Positions 1 to 8,212 of a stretch of DNA of 23,911 nt are shown here, piece by piece (position 1 is the stretch's first letter; every line of letters begins with the position of its first letter). The notes beneath the pieces are model-generated. The model saw nothing but the letters and a program-made list of their open reading frames with translations, was not told the origin of the DNA and ran no database searches. The stretch is from positions 1 through 23,911 of the forward strand of contig JBBSQC010000056.1 in assembly GCA_038258215.1 (NCBI GenBank), given 5' to 3'. The position numbers were made by a program, and so were the translations under genes. The DNA comes from Fodinibacter sp038258215. Its GTDB lineage: Bacteria; Actinomycetota; Actinomycetes; Actinomycetales; Dermatophilaceae.

Positions 1-38
1 CCCCCCCCCCCCCCGCGCCGTCCCGCTGGGGGGGTTTT
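1..38 (+). terminator. C-run/G-run hairpin followed by TTTT
   Basis: A run of 14 C (1-14) and a run of 7 G (28-34) can pair around a 13-base spacer, and TTTT (35-38) follows directly on the plus strand. This has the form of an intrinsic terminator for a plus-strand gene lying to the left of the window. It could also stop the minus-strand operon that ends at 78. The left end is cut by the window edge, so stem length and true loop are uncertain, and a homopolymer run at a window edge may be a sequencing or assembly artefact. Confidence 0.35.
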
Positions 39-47
39 CTGTCCACG

Positions 48-82
48 CGACGGGTCCTCACCTCACTCGACGGGTCCTCACC
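48..82. repeat. 15-bp direct repeat at the end of the DUF2207 gene
   Basis: The 15-mer CGACGGGTCCTCACC occurs at 48-62 and again at 68-82, a 20-base period. The second copy covers the stop codon of the DUF2207 gene, so the first is a duplicate of the 3' end of that reading frame. It looks like a small tandem slippage duplication, and no function is evident. Confidence 0.7.
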
Positions 83-2048
83 AGCTGCCGCCCGACGAGC
101 CCCCGCCACCACCGCCCGAGAAGCCACCACCGCCGGAGAAGCCGCTGGAGCCGGACGACCCCGGCGTCGACACGAAGGTGCCCGCTGCGGCCGTGGAGAA
201 GGAGTCCATGCTCGAGGCGACGTCGCCGAAGCCGTGGGCGCTCCAGGCCCCCGAGTACCACAGCGGCCCGGCGACCACGTGGCCCGCGGCCGCGGCCGCG
301 GTGGCCACCTCCTCGAAGACGCCGGCCCAGCGGTCCGCGAGACCGAAGACGATCGCGTAGGGCAGGAACCGGCTGAAGACGTCCTGTGCCTCCTCCCACC
401 GGATCTGGTTGGCCTCGGCCGTGGCGATGTAGCGCTCGAAGCCCCGCGCCTGGGCCAGGACGGCGGAACCCGCTGCCGTGCGCGCCGCCATCCGCTGGCC
501 CAGCGAGTAGACGATCACCCCGGCGAGAAGTCCGCCACCGGCGAGCACCAGCACGGGTGGGACGGGAAACCCCGCCTCGACGAAGACCGGCGACAGCAGG
601 AACCACGCGACCACGCCGACCACGGCCGAGCACGCGGCCAGGACCACCCCCAACGTCGTCCAGCCCAGCCGCTGGGACTCCGGGCTGCGTCGGAACCAGC
701 CGCGCTGCACGACCTCCTCGTACATCATCCGCTGCACGACGTCCAGGGTCGGCTTGAAGGTGTTCTTCAGCGACGACAGCGCCACCTGGCCGCTGGTGGC
801 GAAGATCGCCTCGAGGAGCGTCTGCTCGTAGGGCACGAGCGCCGCGGACCCCGGCGGCGGTGTGCTGCGGATCAGCTGCCAGTCGTCGGCACGGAACACC
901 CCCTTCTCCTGACGCCTGATCGTGAGGTGGCCACGAACCGCGAGGTCGACGATGGTCGCGCTGACGTCCAGCACGTTCGCCTCCTCGTCCAGCACGGTGC
1001 CGAGCATCCCGGGCTGCACGCCCGGTGGTGGCGTGAACTGGACGGCGACCGTGGGGCGAGGGCCCCCGGTCACCACCGCCACCTGGTCACCCAGGCCCGG
1101 GGTGAGACCGGGGGTCAGCCCGGCATACTGCTCGTCCCGGCCGCGGTGCCAGACGAGCAGGCCCATCAGGGCCGCGGCGAGCACCGGCAGGAGCACACCG
1201 ATCCCGGTGGCGAGCCACGCCAGCGCCCGGGAGGTGGCGGCGCTGACCGGGCTGCCCTCCTCGACCGTGGGACTACCCTGCCGCAGGACGGGGGCCAGGT
1301 CGCCGAAGGCGTCCCTCGGGAACGAGGTGATGATGCTGGCCCCCTCGCCGGGCGCCAGGTCGGGCACGGAGAAGGTCGCCGTCTCCCCCGGCGTCGCGGT
1401 GCACTCGGTCTTCGACCCGAACTCGCCGTAGAAGCAGGCCGCGCGGGTCGAGTCGACCGGCCCGGTGACGGTCGCGGCGACATCCTGCTGCGGGAAGCCG
1501 TTGGAGATGGCGACCACGTCGTAGTAGAGCTCCGCCGTGCCGTCACCGATGTCGTTGACGATGTGTTCGAGGCGGTAGGTCACGACGTAGTCCGCGGTGC
1601 CGCTCACCGTCTGCGACGGGCTGCCGATGCGGATCTGGCGGTTGGCGCCGACGTCGGATATCGCGATGTCGGTGGGCGCCCCGGAGGGTGAGGTGACCGT
1701 GACACCGGTGAGCTCGTAGTAGCGGTAGACATCCTCCCGGTCCTGGTAGCCCGCACGCACCTGGACGTTGCGCACGATGCCGTGCCGCTCCTGTCCGTCA
1801 GGGAAGCGCCAGCGGATCGTCTCGGTGACGACGACCGAGCCGTCGGCCTGGACGTCGAACGCCGTGTGCAGCTGGTCGGCCTGCTCCTCGGCGGTCAGCG
1901 TGACGAAGCCGCTCGTGGCGCCGGAGGCGGGCAGGGCGACGGGAGTGGCGGGGGCGGCCAGGGCGACCGGCGCGAGGAGCACGAGCAGCACGACCACGAC
2001 GCACCACAGCGCCCCCCACCTGAGCGTGCCGACCCGCGGCCCGGTCAC
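78..2048 (-). CDS. DUF2207 domain membrane protein
   Basis: The 656-residue product starts with a signal sequence or first membrane segment (about residues 11-31). An extracytoplasmic beta-rich region follows (about 50-250) and matches the DUF2207 pattern of IRWRF, HGIVR and YRLEH stretches. Membrane helices lie at about 272-300 and as a pair at about 465-515. The tail is very rich in glycine and serine and ends GGSW, which is characteristic of the family. The predicted location is the cytoplasmic membrane, and the molecular role is unknown. The GTG start at 2048 directly abuts the smpB stop (TGA-GTG), so translation is probably coupled to smpB. It appears to be the last gene of the prfB-ftsEX-smpB block. 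Confidence 0.85.
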   Translation of the reverse strand: MTGPRVGTLRWGALWCVVVVLLVLLAPVALAAPATPVALPASGATSGFVTLTAEEQADQLHTAFDVQADGSVVVTETIRWRFPDGQERHGIVRNVQVRAGYQDREDVYRYYELTGVTVTSPSGAPTDIAISDVGANRQIRIGSPSQTVSGTADYVVTYRLEHIVNDIGDGTAELYYDVVAISNGFPQQDVAATVTGPVDSTRAACFYGEFGSKTECTATPGETATFSVPDLAPGEGASIITSFPRDAFGDLAPVLRQGSPTVEEGSPVSAATSRALAWLATGIGVLLPVLAAALMGLLVWHRGRDEQYAGLTPGLTPGLGDQVAVVTGGPRPTVAVQFTPPPGVQPGMLGTVLDEEANVLDVSATIVDLAVRGHLTIRRQEKGVFRADDWQLIRSTPPPGSAALVPYEQTLLEAIFATSGQVALSSLKNTFKPTLDVVQRMMYEEVVQRGWFRRSPESQRLGWTTLGVVLAACSAVVGVVAWFLLSPVFVEAGFPVPPVLVLAGGGLLAGVIVYSLGQRMAARTAAGSAVLAQARGFERYIATAEANQIRWEEAQDVFSRFLPYAIVFGLADRWAGVFEEVATAAAAAGHVVAGPLWYSGAWSAHGFGDVASSMDSFSTAAAGTFVSTPGSSGSSGFSGGGGFSGGGGGGSSGGSW

Positions 2049-2528
2049 TCAGTCCTCGCCGCGTCGGCGGGCGGAGATGGCACGGTCGGCCTCCCGCTTG
2101 TCCTGCTGCTCGCGCAGCGCGTAGCGCTTGTCGTACGACTTCTTTCCCTTGGCCACCGCGATCTCGACCTTGGCCCGGCCGTCCTTGAAGTACAGCGCGA
2201 GCGGCACGATGGTGTGACCGGTCTCCCGGGTCGCCTGGAGGATCTTCTCGAGCTCCCGGCGGTGCAACAACAGCTTGCGTCGACGCCGGGGCGTGTGGTT
2301 GGTCCAGGTGCCGCTGACGTACTCCGGGATGTGCACGCCCTCGAGCCAGAGGTCGTCGGCGTTGTCGAAACCGGCCCATCCGTCGATGAGGGAGGCCCGA
2401 CCCATCCTCAGTGCCTTGACCTCGGTGCCCATGAGGACCAGACCCGCCTCGTACGTCTCCTCGATGAGGTAGTCGTGGCGGGCCTTGCGGTTGCTCGCGA
2501 CGACTTTGCGTCCGGTCTCCTTGGGCAC
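2049..2528 (-). CDS. smpB: SsrA-binding protein SmpB
   Basis: The product is 159 residues, the normal length. SmpB binds tmRNA (SsrA) and delivers it to stalled ribosomes for trans-translation. Family hallmarks are visible: an N-terminal RKARHDYLIEETYEAGLVL stretch, GTEVKALR, the HIPEY region and the conserved GKKSYDKR near the C-terminus, followed by a basic tail that enters the mRNA channel. The start is GTG at 2528, and no strong Shine-Dalgarno is seen in front of it. The gene lies 67 bases downstream of the M23 peptidase gene stop-to-start and abuts the DUF2207 gene. The tmRNA gene itself was not seen in the window. Confidence 0.97.
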   Translation of the reverse strand: MPKETGRKVVASNRKARHDYLIEETYEAGLVLMGTEVKALRMGRASLIDGWAGFDNADDLWLEGVHIPEYVSGTWTNHTPRRRRKLLLHRRELEKILQATRETGHTIVPLALYFKDGRAKVEIAVAKGKKSYDKRYALREQQDKREADRAISARRRGED

Positions 2529-2595
2529 GGACCCGAGGGTACCCGCCCGCAGGCGCCCGGCCCCAGCCGATACCTGCCTCAGTGGCTCAGAGGCG

Positions 2596-4011
2596 TCAGA
2601 GCCAGCGCCTGGGGTCGGCGAAGCTGCCGTTCAGGAGGGTCTCGAAGTGCAGGTGGCACCCGGTGGAGGTGCCGGTCGTGCCGCTGTAGCCGATGAGCTG
2701 CCCCCGGCTGACGTGGCCACCGTGGTCGACGATGCTGGTCAGGTGGTTGTAGGTCGTCGCCAGACCCTGGCCACCGACGAGGCCGTGGTCGATGACGATG
2801 CGGTTGCCGTAGCCCCCGCCCCATCCGGCCGAGATGATCGTGCCGTTGGCCGCGGCCTTGACCGGGGTGCCGCACGGGACGGCGTAGTCCCGACCCGAGT
2901 GGAGCTTCATGTAGTGGTAGATGGGGTGGTAGCGCATGCCGTACTCGGAGCTCACGTAGCCCGAGCTCACCGGCCGGCTGAGGAAACCGCCGCTGACCGG
3001 GGCCTTGGTCCCGCCGCTGGACCCGCGGGTGCTGCCACTCGACCCCGAGGACCCCGAGGACCTGGACGACCTCGACTTCTGCCGCTTCTTGGCGGCGGCG
3101 GCCTCGGCGGCGGCGCGCTTGGCCTCCGCCACTGCGGCTGCCTTGCGGGCGGCCGCGGCCTTGCGCTTGGCCTTGATCGCGCGTGCCTTCAGGACCGCCT
3201 GGAGCCGGGACTGCTCGGCCTCGGCGGTGGCCAGGCGCGCCTTCTCGGCGGCCAGCTTGCCCTCCACGGCCTGAGCCTGCTGCTGTTGCTGCTGCGCGAG
3301 GGAGTCGAGCTGGGCCTTGGCCGACTGGGCCGCCTCACGTGCCGAGGTCGCCCGCGCAAGGGCCTCCTCGGCCTTCTGCTTCTTCGCCGCCGAGTCGGCG
3401 CGCAGCGCGGAGAGCTGGTCCTCCAGCGCGGTCAGGCTCGCTTGTTCGGTGGCGAGCCGGTCCATCGTCTCGCCCTGCACGTCCATCACGGTGTCGACCA
3501 GGGCGATGCGGTCGGCGAACTGCTGGGGGTCGGTGCTGGAGAGGGCCATGTCGAGCTGGCCGAACCCCTGCTCCTGGTAGATCTGGGACGCGAACTGGGC
3601 GACCTTGGTGCGGCTGGAGGCGATCTCCTGGGTGGTCTGCTCGAGCTCGGCCTGGGCCTTCTTCTCGTTGGCGACCGCGACCTGGAACTCCTGCGCGGCG
3701 ACGGCGTTGGCCTGGTCTGCCGCGGCCGCCACCTCCTCGGCCTGCGCGAGGGCCGCCCGGGCCGCGGGCAGCTGGCCCTCGGTGGTCTGCAGTGCGGTGT
3801 AGGCCGCGGAGAGGTCAGAGCTGGTGTCGTCGAGCTGGTCCCTGAGCTGGTCCACCTGCGCGTCGACCCTGCGCTTGTCGTTGCCCGGGTCGGATCCCGT
3901 GGGGGCCGCGACGGCGTTGCTCGCGAAGAGCGCAACGGTGCACGAAAGAGTCACACCGAGCGCAGCTATGCGTCGGGGCGCAGGCGAAAGTACGCGGTCG
4001 CTTCGTCCCAT
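2596..4011 (-). CDS. Coiled-coil M23 peptidase, likely FtsEX-activated murein hydrolase
   Basis: This is a 471-residue exported protein with the layout of EnvC-type factors. A signal peptide covers about residues 1-37 (cleavage near AVAAP). A long alanine, glutamine and glutamate-rich coiled coil follows (about 45-310), then a basic, serine/glycine low-complexity linker, and a C-terminal LytM/M23 domain (about 345-471). The zinc ligands are present: His371 and Asp375 (HSGRD), and His453/His455 (CHLHFE). The enzyme domain therefore looks active, unlike E. coli EnvC. Its place directly after ftsEX suggests it is the wall hydrolase, or hydrolase activator, gated by FtsEX. The start is uncertain: ATG 4011 is chosen for the signal peptide, but ATG 4020 and GTG 4029 are in frame and no clear ribosome site decides between them. 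Confidence 0.9.
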   Translation of the reverse strand: MGRSDRVLSPAPRRIAALGVTLSCTVALFASNAVAAPTGSDPGNDKRRVDAQVDQLRDQLDDTSSDLSAAYTALQTTEGQLPAARAALAQAEEVAAAADQANAVAAQEFQVAVANEKKAQAELEQTTQEIASSRTKVAQFASQIYQEQGFGQLDMALSSTDPQQFADRIALVDTVMDVQGETMDRLATEQASLTALEDQLSALRADSAAKKQKAEEALARATSAREAAQSAKAQLDSLAQQQQQQAQAVEGKLAAEKARLATAEAEQSRLQAVLKARAIKAKRKAAAARKAAAVAEAKRAAAEAAAAKKRQKSRSSRSSGSSGSSGSTRGSSGGTKAPVSGGFLSRPVSSGYVSSEYGMRYHPIYHYMKLHSGRDYAVPCGTPVKAAANGTIISAGWGGGYGNRIVIDHGLVGGQGLATTYNHLTSIVDHGGHVSRGQLIGYSGTTGTSTGCHLHFETLLNGSFADPRRWL

Positions 4012-4104
4012 GACCACCATTGGTAACACGAACCACGCCCGGATGGGAACCTTGGGACCAGATTCTTGACCTCGCCGTGCTCAGGCGCGGCACAGCACCC
4101 GGGC

Positions 4105-5010
4105 TCAGACGCGCAGGTAGCGACGCAAGGTGATGAGGCTCGTGACGAGCGCGACGACCATCACCCCGAGGAACATCCACGGCGCGAGAACCCACACGTC
4201 GGACGTGCCGATGAAGGCCTGGCTCAGGGCGATTCGGCTCGCCCCCTCGTTGAAGACGTACTTCGTCACGGCGACGAGGGTCCCCACCGCCAACCCGACG
4301 CCGACGGCCGAGACGATGACCATCTCACTGAGGAACGGCATCCGGATCGTCCAGTTGGACGCCCCGACGAGTCTCATGATGCCGATCTCGCGTCTTCGGA
4401 TGAAGGCCGCCTGCCGGATCGTCGTGGCCATGAGCAGCGCGGCACAGGCGACCATCAGACCGGCCAGGAGCACGGCGAAGAACGTCACGTAGTTGATGAT
4501 CGTAAAGAACTTGCTGAGGACCTTCTCCTGGTCCTGGACCGTCGCCACACCCGGAGCACCCTCGAACTGGCTCGTCACGACGGCGTACTTCGTGGGGTCG
4601 GCCAGCTGCACCCGCATGCTCTGCGGGATGTCGCCGAGCTGCACGTTCCCCGCGATCGGGCTGTTGCGGAACTGCTGCTTGAAGCGGTCGAAAGCCTCCT
4701 GCTCGGACTCGTAGAAGACCGCCTTGACCTCGGGCAGTGCCTCGAGCTGGTCCTGGATGGCGGCTTTCTCGGCGTCGGTGACCGCCTTGCCCTCGCAGTT
4801 GGGCTGCAGCGAGTTCTGGGTGCACAGGTAGATCGAGACCTGGATCCGGTCGTACCAGTAGCCCTTCATCGTGTCGGCCTGGCGCTGGGCGAGCAGGCCG
4901 AGCCCCAGCAGGAACATCGACACCATGGTCACCAGGACCACGGAGATCGCCATCGAGGCGTTGCGTCGCAGGCCCGAGCCGACCTCGGACATGAGGAAGC
5001 GTGGTTGCAC
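4105..5010 (-). CDS. ftsX: Cell division permease-like protein FtsX
   Basis: The product is 301 residues. FtsX is the membrane half of the FtsEX complex, which couples ATP hydrolysis in the cytosol to peptidoglycan hydrolase activation outside. Visible parts are the N-terminal SEVGSGLRRN motif and helix 1 (about 21-42), an extracytoplasmic domain (about 44-195) with two cysteines at 63 and 72, a helix at about 197-225, the conserved EIGIMRLVGAS loop, and two final helices. The start is GTG at 5010, three bases after the ftsE stop. This matches the usual actinobacterial N-terminus better than the internal ATG at 4992. It is followed after 75-90 bases by the M23 hydrolase gene. Confidence 0.96.
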   Translation of the reverse strand: MQPRFLMSEVGSGLRRNASMAISVVLVTMVSMFLLGLGLLAQRQADTMKGYWYDRIQVSIYLCTQNSLQPNCEGKAVTDAEKAAIQDQLEALPEVKAVFYESEQEAFDRFKQQFRNSPIAGNVQLGDIPQSMRVQLADPTKYAVVTSQFEGAPGVATVQDQEKVLSKFFTIINYVTFFAVLLAGLMVACAALLMATTIRQAAFIRRREIGIMRLVGASNWTIRMPFLSEMVIVSAVGVGLAVGTLVAVTKYVFNEGASRIALSQAFIGTSDVWVLAPWMFLGVMVVALVTSLITLRRYLRV

Positions 5011-5013
5011 GGC

Positions 5014-5709
5014 TCAGTCCTCGTTCTCGGGGTGGTAGGTGGCGTCTTCCTGGTCCCGGATGACCCGGCCGTCCTCCAGCTGGATCACCCGGCGGCGGAC
5101 GTCGTTGACGATGTCGTGGTCGTGGGTGGCCATGACGATGGTGGTGCCGGTGCGGTTGATCCGGTCCAGGAGCCGCACGATGTCCAGGCTGATGGCCTGG
5201 TCGAGGTTTCCGGTCGGCTCGTCGCACAGCAGGATCTGCGGGCGGTTCACGACCGCGCGGGCGATCGCCACCCGTTGCTGCTCGCCGCCGGAGAGCTGGT
5301 GGGGGAACCTCTTGCCCTTGCCCTCCAGCCCGACCGTCTCGAGGGTCTCGGGGACGAGCTGGCGGATGAGGTGCCCCGGCTTGCCGATGACCTGGAGGGC
5401 GTAGGCGACGTTCTCGTGCACGGTCTTGTTGGGCAGCAGCCGGAAGTCCTGGAACACGGCGCCCATCTCCCGCCGCAGCCGGGGCACCTGCCGCATCGGC
5501 ATCTTGCGCAGGTCGTGCCCGGCCACGAGCACCGCCCCTCCGGTGGCCGCCTCCTCGCGCAGGGCGAGGCGCAGCAGGGTCGACTTGCCCGAGCCGGACG
5601 GGCCGACGACGAACACGAACTCACCGCGCTCGATGCCGACGGTGACGTCGTCGATCGCGGCCCGGGTGGACCGCGGGTAGACCTTGGTGACGTTCTCGAA
5701 TCGGATCAT
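5014..5709 (-). CDS. ftsE: Cell division ATP-binding protein FtsE
   Basis: This is a 231-residue ABC ATPase with all nucleotide-binding motifs intact: Walker A GPSGSGKST at 36-44, Q-loop Gln87 in VFQDFRLL, signature LSGGEQQ at 139-145, Walker B ending Asp163-Glu164, and H-loop His196. The Phe-Arg-Leu-Leu after the Q-loop and the immediate coupling to ftsX identify FtsE rather than a generic exporter ATPase. It energises FtsX at the division site. ATG start at 5709. A 99-base gap separates it from the TY-Chap-like gene upstream, enough for its own promoter, but none was clearly recognised. Confidence 0.97.
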   Translation of the reverse strand: MIRFENVTKVYPRSTRAAIDDVTVGIERGEFVFVVGPSGSGKSTLLRLALREEAATGGAVLVAGHDLRKMPMRQVPRLRREMGAVFQDFRLLPNKTVHENVAYALQVIGKPGHLIRQLVPETLETVGLEGKGKRFPHQLSGGEQQRVAIARAVVNRPQILLCDEPTGNLDQAISLDIVRLLDRINRTGTTIVMATHDHDIVNDVRRRVIQLEDGRVIRDQEDATYHPENED

Positions 5710-5808
5710 GCGGTGCGTGGCCTCACGGGCGGTCGGGGACGGGGTTCGGGCGGGCGCCGCACGCGCGACACCACGATCGAGGATAGGTCGGTGCGGGCGG
5801 TATGCCGG

Positions 5809-6300
5809 TCAGCCGGTGACGCTCGGCGGGTCCGTGCCGGGTGCGAGCACCTCGCGAAAGGTCGAGCCGACCATCTCGGCGGCCCGCTCAGCATCGCCGC
5901 GCGGGAGGAACGGGCCCTGCGGAACGTCGTCGGGCCAGAAGCGGATGTAGTCGGTGCCCTCCGTCTTGGGGGGGTGGTGCCAGCCGAGGGCGCGGAGCGC
6001 GGCATCCTCCTCGGGGGCGAGCGGGAAGGTGCCTCCGACGACCTGCGACCCGATGCAGAAGCCGCGGAGGTGGTGCTCGGCGCGCTGGAGCCGTACCCAC
6101 GGGGTGACCGACTCGTGCTTGGCCGGGATGAACCCGCGCAGGCGCGCCCTGCGCAGCCGGGCCGGTCGCGCCCCCGCCGTCGGCGCGGTCACGGTGACGG
6201 ACTCGCCGTCGGCCAGGGCGAGCAGCACGTCGATGAGGTGTGTGGTCCACTGCGCCCAGGCACCGGCATCCGGCTCGTCCGAACCACTCCCGGGGGTCAC
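5809..6300 (-). CDS. Small TY-Chap-like (YbjN/T3SS-chaperone-like) protein
   Basis: The product is 163 residues, soluble, with no signal or membrane helix. The pattern (Trp near residue 15 followed by a helix, an alternating beta region, then ALRALGWHHPP and YIRFWPDD) resembles the TY-Chap/YbjN-like chaperone-fold domains common in actinobacteria. The assignment rests on pattern memory and is moderate at best. GTG start at 6300, three bases after the prfB stop, so it is probably translated by coupling to prfB. Its insertion between prfB and ftsE is the least conserved part of this block. No catalytic residues are evident and no specific function is assigned. Confidence 0.6.
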   Translation of the reverse strand: MTPGSGSDEPDAGAWAQWTTHLIDVLLALADGESVTVTAPTAGARPARLRRARLRGFIPAKHESVTPWVRLQRAEHHLRGFCIGSQVVGGTFPLAPEEDAALRALGWHHPPKTEGTDYIRFWPDDVPQGPFLPRGDAERAAEMVGSTFREVLAPGTDPPSVTG

Positions 6301-6303
6301 CGG

Positions 6304-7428
6304 TCAGCCCCGCTCGGCCGCGGCGGCCTTCTCCTCACCGATCCGCCAGCGGATGCCGGCCTCGATGAAGGCGTCGATGTCACCGTCGAAGACACCCGGC
6401 GTGTTGCCGACCTCGTGCTCGGTGCGCAGGTCCTTGACCATCTGGTAGGGGTGGAGCACGTAGGAGCGCATCTGCTCCCCCCAGCTGGCCTTGACGTCAC
6501 CGGCGAGCTCCTTGCGCTCGGCGGCCTCCTCGGCCTTCTTGAGCAGCAGCAGGCGCGACTGCATCACGCGCAGCGCCGCGGCGCGGTTCTGGATCTGGCT
6601 CTTCTCGTTCTGCATCGACACGACGGTGCCGGTGGGCAGGTGGGTCATCCGCACCGCGGAGTCGGTGGTGTTGACCGACTGGCCGCCAGGGCCGCTGGAG
6701 CGGAACACGTCGATCTTGAGGTCGTTCTCGGGGATCTCGATGACGTCGGTGCCCTCGATGAGCGGCACCACCTCGACCGCCGCGAAGCTGGTCTGGCGAC
6801 GGCCCTGGTTGTCGAACGGGCTGATGCGCACCAAACGGTGGGTGCCGCCCTCGACCGAGAGGTTGCCGTAGGCGTAGGGCACGTCGACCTCGAAGGTCGC
6901 GCTCTTCAGGCCGGCCTCCTCTGCGTAGGAGGTGTCCAGGACCTTGACGGGGTAGCCGTGGCGCTCGGCCCAGCGCAGGTACATCCGCATGAGCATCTCG
7001 GCGAAGTCGGCCGCGTCGACGCCACCGGCGCCGGCGCGGATCGTCACGACCGCAGCGCGCTCGTCGTACTCCCCCGACAGCAGCGTGCGCACCTCGAGCT
7101 GGCCCACGGCCTTCTTCAGGCTGACCAGCTCGCGCTCGGCCTCGGCGATGGTGTCGGCGTCGTTCTCCTCCTGGCCCATCTCGACGAGCACCTCGAGGTC
7201 CTCGACGCGGGAGTCCATGCCGGTCACCCGCTCGTGCTCCGCCTTGGCGCGCGAGAGACCGGAGGTCACGACCTGAGCCTTCTCCTGGTCGTCCCAGAGG
7301 TTGGGGTCGGAGGCCTGCCGCTCGAAGTCGGCAATGGTCTCCTCGAGCTTGGTCAGGTCGGTCACCTCACGCACGGTCGCCATGGTCGCGCGAAGGTCCT
7401 TGATCTCCTGGGAGAAGTCGACAGCCAC
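6304..7428 (-). CDS. prfB: Peptide chain release factor 2
   Basis: The product is 374 residues. RF2 recognises UGA and UAA stop codons and triggers peptide release. The SPF tripeptide that reads the stop codon is at residues 203-205 and distinguishes it from RF1. The catalytic GGQ is at 248-250 within SGPGGQSVNTTDS. The start GTG at 7428 gives the expected N-terminus (VAVDFSQEIKDL). The frame stays open for 45 more codons upstream, but that part does not resemble RF2. The reading frame is continuous, so the autoregulatory UGA frameshift known from E. coli prfB is absent. It heads the prfB-TY-Chap-ftsEX-M23-smpB-DUF2207 block. Confidence 0.96.
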   Translation of the reverse strand: MAVDFSQEIKDLRATMATVREVTDLTKLEETIADFERQASDPNLWDDQEKAQVVTSGLSRAKAEHERVTGMDSRVEDLEVLVEMGQEENDADTIAEAERELVSLKKAVGQLEVRTLLSGEYDERAAVVTIRAGAGGVDAADFAEMLMRMYLRWAERHGYPVKVLDTSYAEEAGLKSATFEVDVPYAYGNLSVEGGTHRLVRISPFDNQGRRQTSFAAVEVVPLIEGTDVIEIPENDLKIDVFRSSGPGGQSVNTTDSAVRMTHLPTGTVVSMQNEKSQIQNRAAALRVMQSRLLLLKKAEEAAERKELAGDVKASWGEQMRSYVLHPYQMVKDLRTEHEVGNTPGVFDGDIDAFIEAGIRWRIGEEKAAAAERG

Positions 7429-7460
7429 GAGATCGGATCCTACGGCAGTTCGGTATGCCG

Positions 7461-7496
7461 TCGGCCCGGCCGCCGAGGGGGTGGCGGCCGGGCCGA
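7461..7496 (-). terminator. Perfect 14-bp GC hairpin downstream of the amidase gene
   Basis: The arms TCGGCCCGGCCGCC (7461-7474) and GGCGGCCGGGCCGA (7483-7496) pair perfectly around an 8-base loop. The hairpin lies between the amidase stop (7511) and the prfB start (7428), both on the minus strand. There is no U-tract, which is common for actinobacterial terminators. It probably separates amidase transcription from prfB. The prfB promoter would then have to sit in the remaining 30-odd bases or overlap the hairpin. Confidence 0.7.
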
Positions 7497-7510
7497 GTGG
7501 CCAGGGCCGG

Positions 7511-8212
7511 CTAGAGGGACGCCACGAGGTGCTTGCCGGTCGCGAACCAGTGCCGCGCGGCATCGGGTCCGTGCCTCAGGCACCACTGGACGTCGTCGCG
7601 GTCGACGCTCATGTCGACTCCGACCGGGTCCGGCTTTCCCTTCTGCCACTCCTTGTGGCCGATCACCGACTTGCCGGTCCAGTGCACCTTCGGGCCGTCG
7701 ACCACATCCAGCGCGGCGATGACCGCAGCGGTCGAGAGCACCAGCACGCGGTACTGGAGCACGTTGATCACCCGGTCGTCGCCCGCGCCGTAGTAGGTCT
7801 CCCAGCCGTAGAACTTGCCGTTCCCGCCGACGGCGCCCGGGTCCAGGTGAGCCTTCCTCGTCTTCGGTGGGAACCGGTCGTAGGACTCCAGCCGCACGGC
7901 CTGGAGGACGGCGGGGTCGCCGTTCCCGGCATGGTTGGCGGCGCCGGCCGACACGATGTCGATCCGGCCGGTGTCGGTGACGCCGAAGTTGCACAGCGGG
8001 CCGTTCAACGTGGAGTGGCCGTGGGTGACCAGTGACCGGTTGACCTGGTCGGAGGCGTCGTTGCCGGTGTGGTGGTGCATGCAGCCGGAGACGCCCGACT
8101 GCGCCCATCCGCTGTGGTTGGACCGGGTCTTCCACCCGGACACCGTGTCGAAGGGGACGCCCCAGCGGTCGAACGTGTCGAGGATCTCCTGTGGCTTGAG
8201 AGGACGCGCCAT
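7511..8212 (-). CDS. N-acetylmuramoyl-L-alanine amidase, phage endolysin type
   Basis: The 233-residue product resembles the amidase_2/PGRP-fold domain of actinobacteriophage lysins, which cuts the lactyl-peptide bond of peptidoglycan. Zinc-site candidates are the HHH cluster at 46-48 (CMHHHTG), His186 in IGHKEW and Asp195 in KPDP. The segments LCNFGVTDTGRIDIVSAGAANHAG (split around residues 74-96) are typical of the family. There is no signal peptide and no wall-binding repeat. ATG 8212 is chosen because AAAGGAG lies just upstream; the frame extends 39 codons further without a match. It is transcribed divergently from the protease/sigma operon. No holin or other phage gene accompanies it, so it is either a domesticated phage gene or part of the neighbouring system. 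Confidence 0.85.
   Translation of the reverse strand: MARPLKPQEILDTFDRWGVPFDTVSGWKTRSNHSGWAQSGVSGCMHHHTGNDASDQVNRSLVTHGHSTLNGPLCNFGVTDTGRIDIVSAGAANHAGNGDPAVLQAVRLESYDRFPPKTRKAHLDPGAVGGNGKFYGWETYYGAGDDRVINVLQYRVLVLSTAAVIAALDVVDGPKVHWTGKSVIGHKEWQKGKPDPVGVDMSVDRDDVQWCLRHGPDAARHWFATGKHLVASL

Noticed and set aside
6304..7428. Programmed UGA frameshift in prfB
   Set aside because: The frame is continuous from GTG 7428 to the stop, with no internal UGA, so no recoding site exists here.
4066..7722. Open frame of 1218 codons on the plus strand, opposite ftsX-ftsE-prfB
   Set aside because: It is antisense to clearly identified genes, composed of His/Asp/Arg/Gly-rich shadow sequence, and arises from the GC-rich third positions of the real genes.
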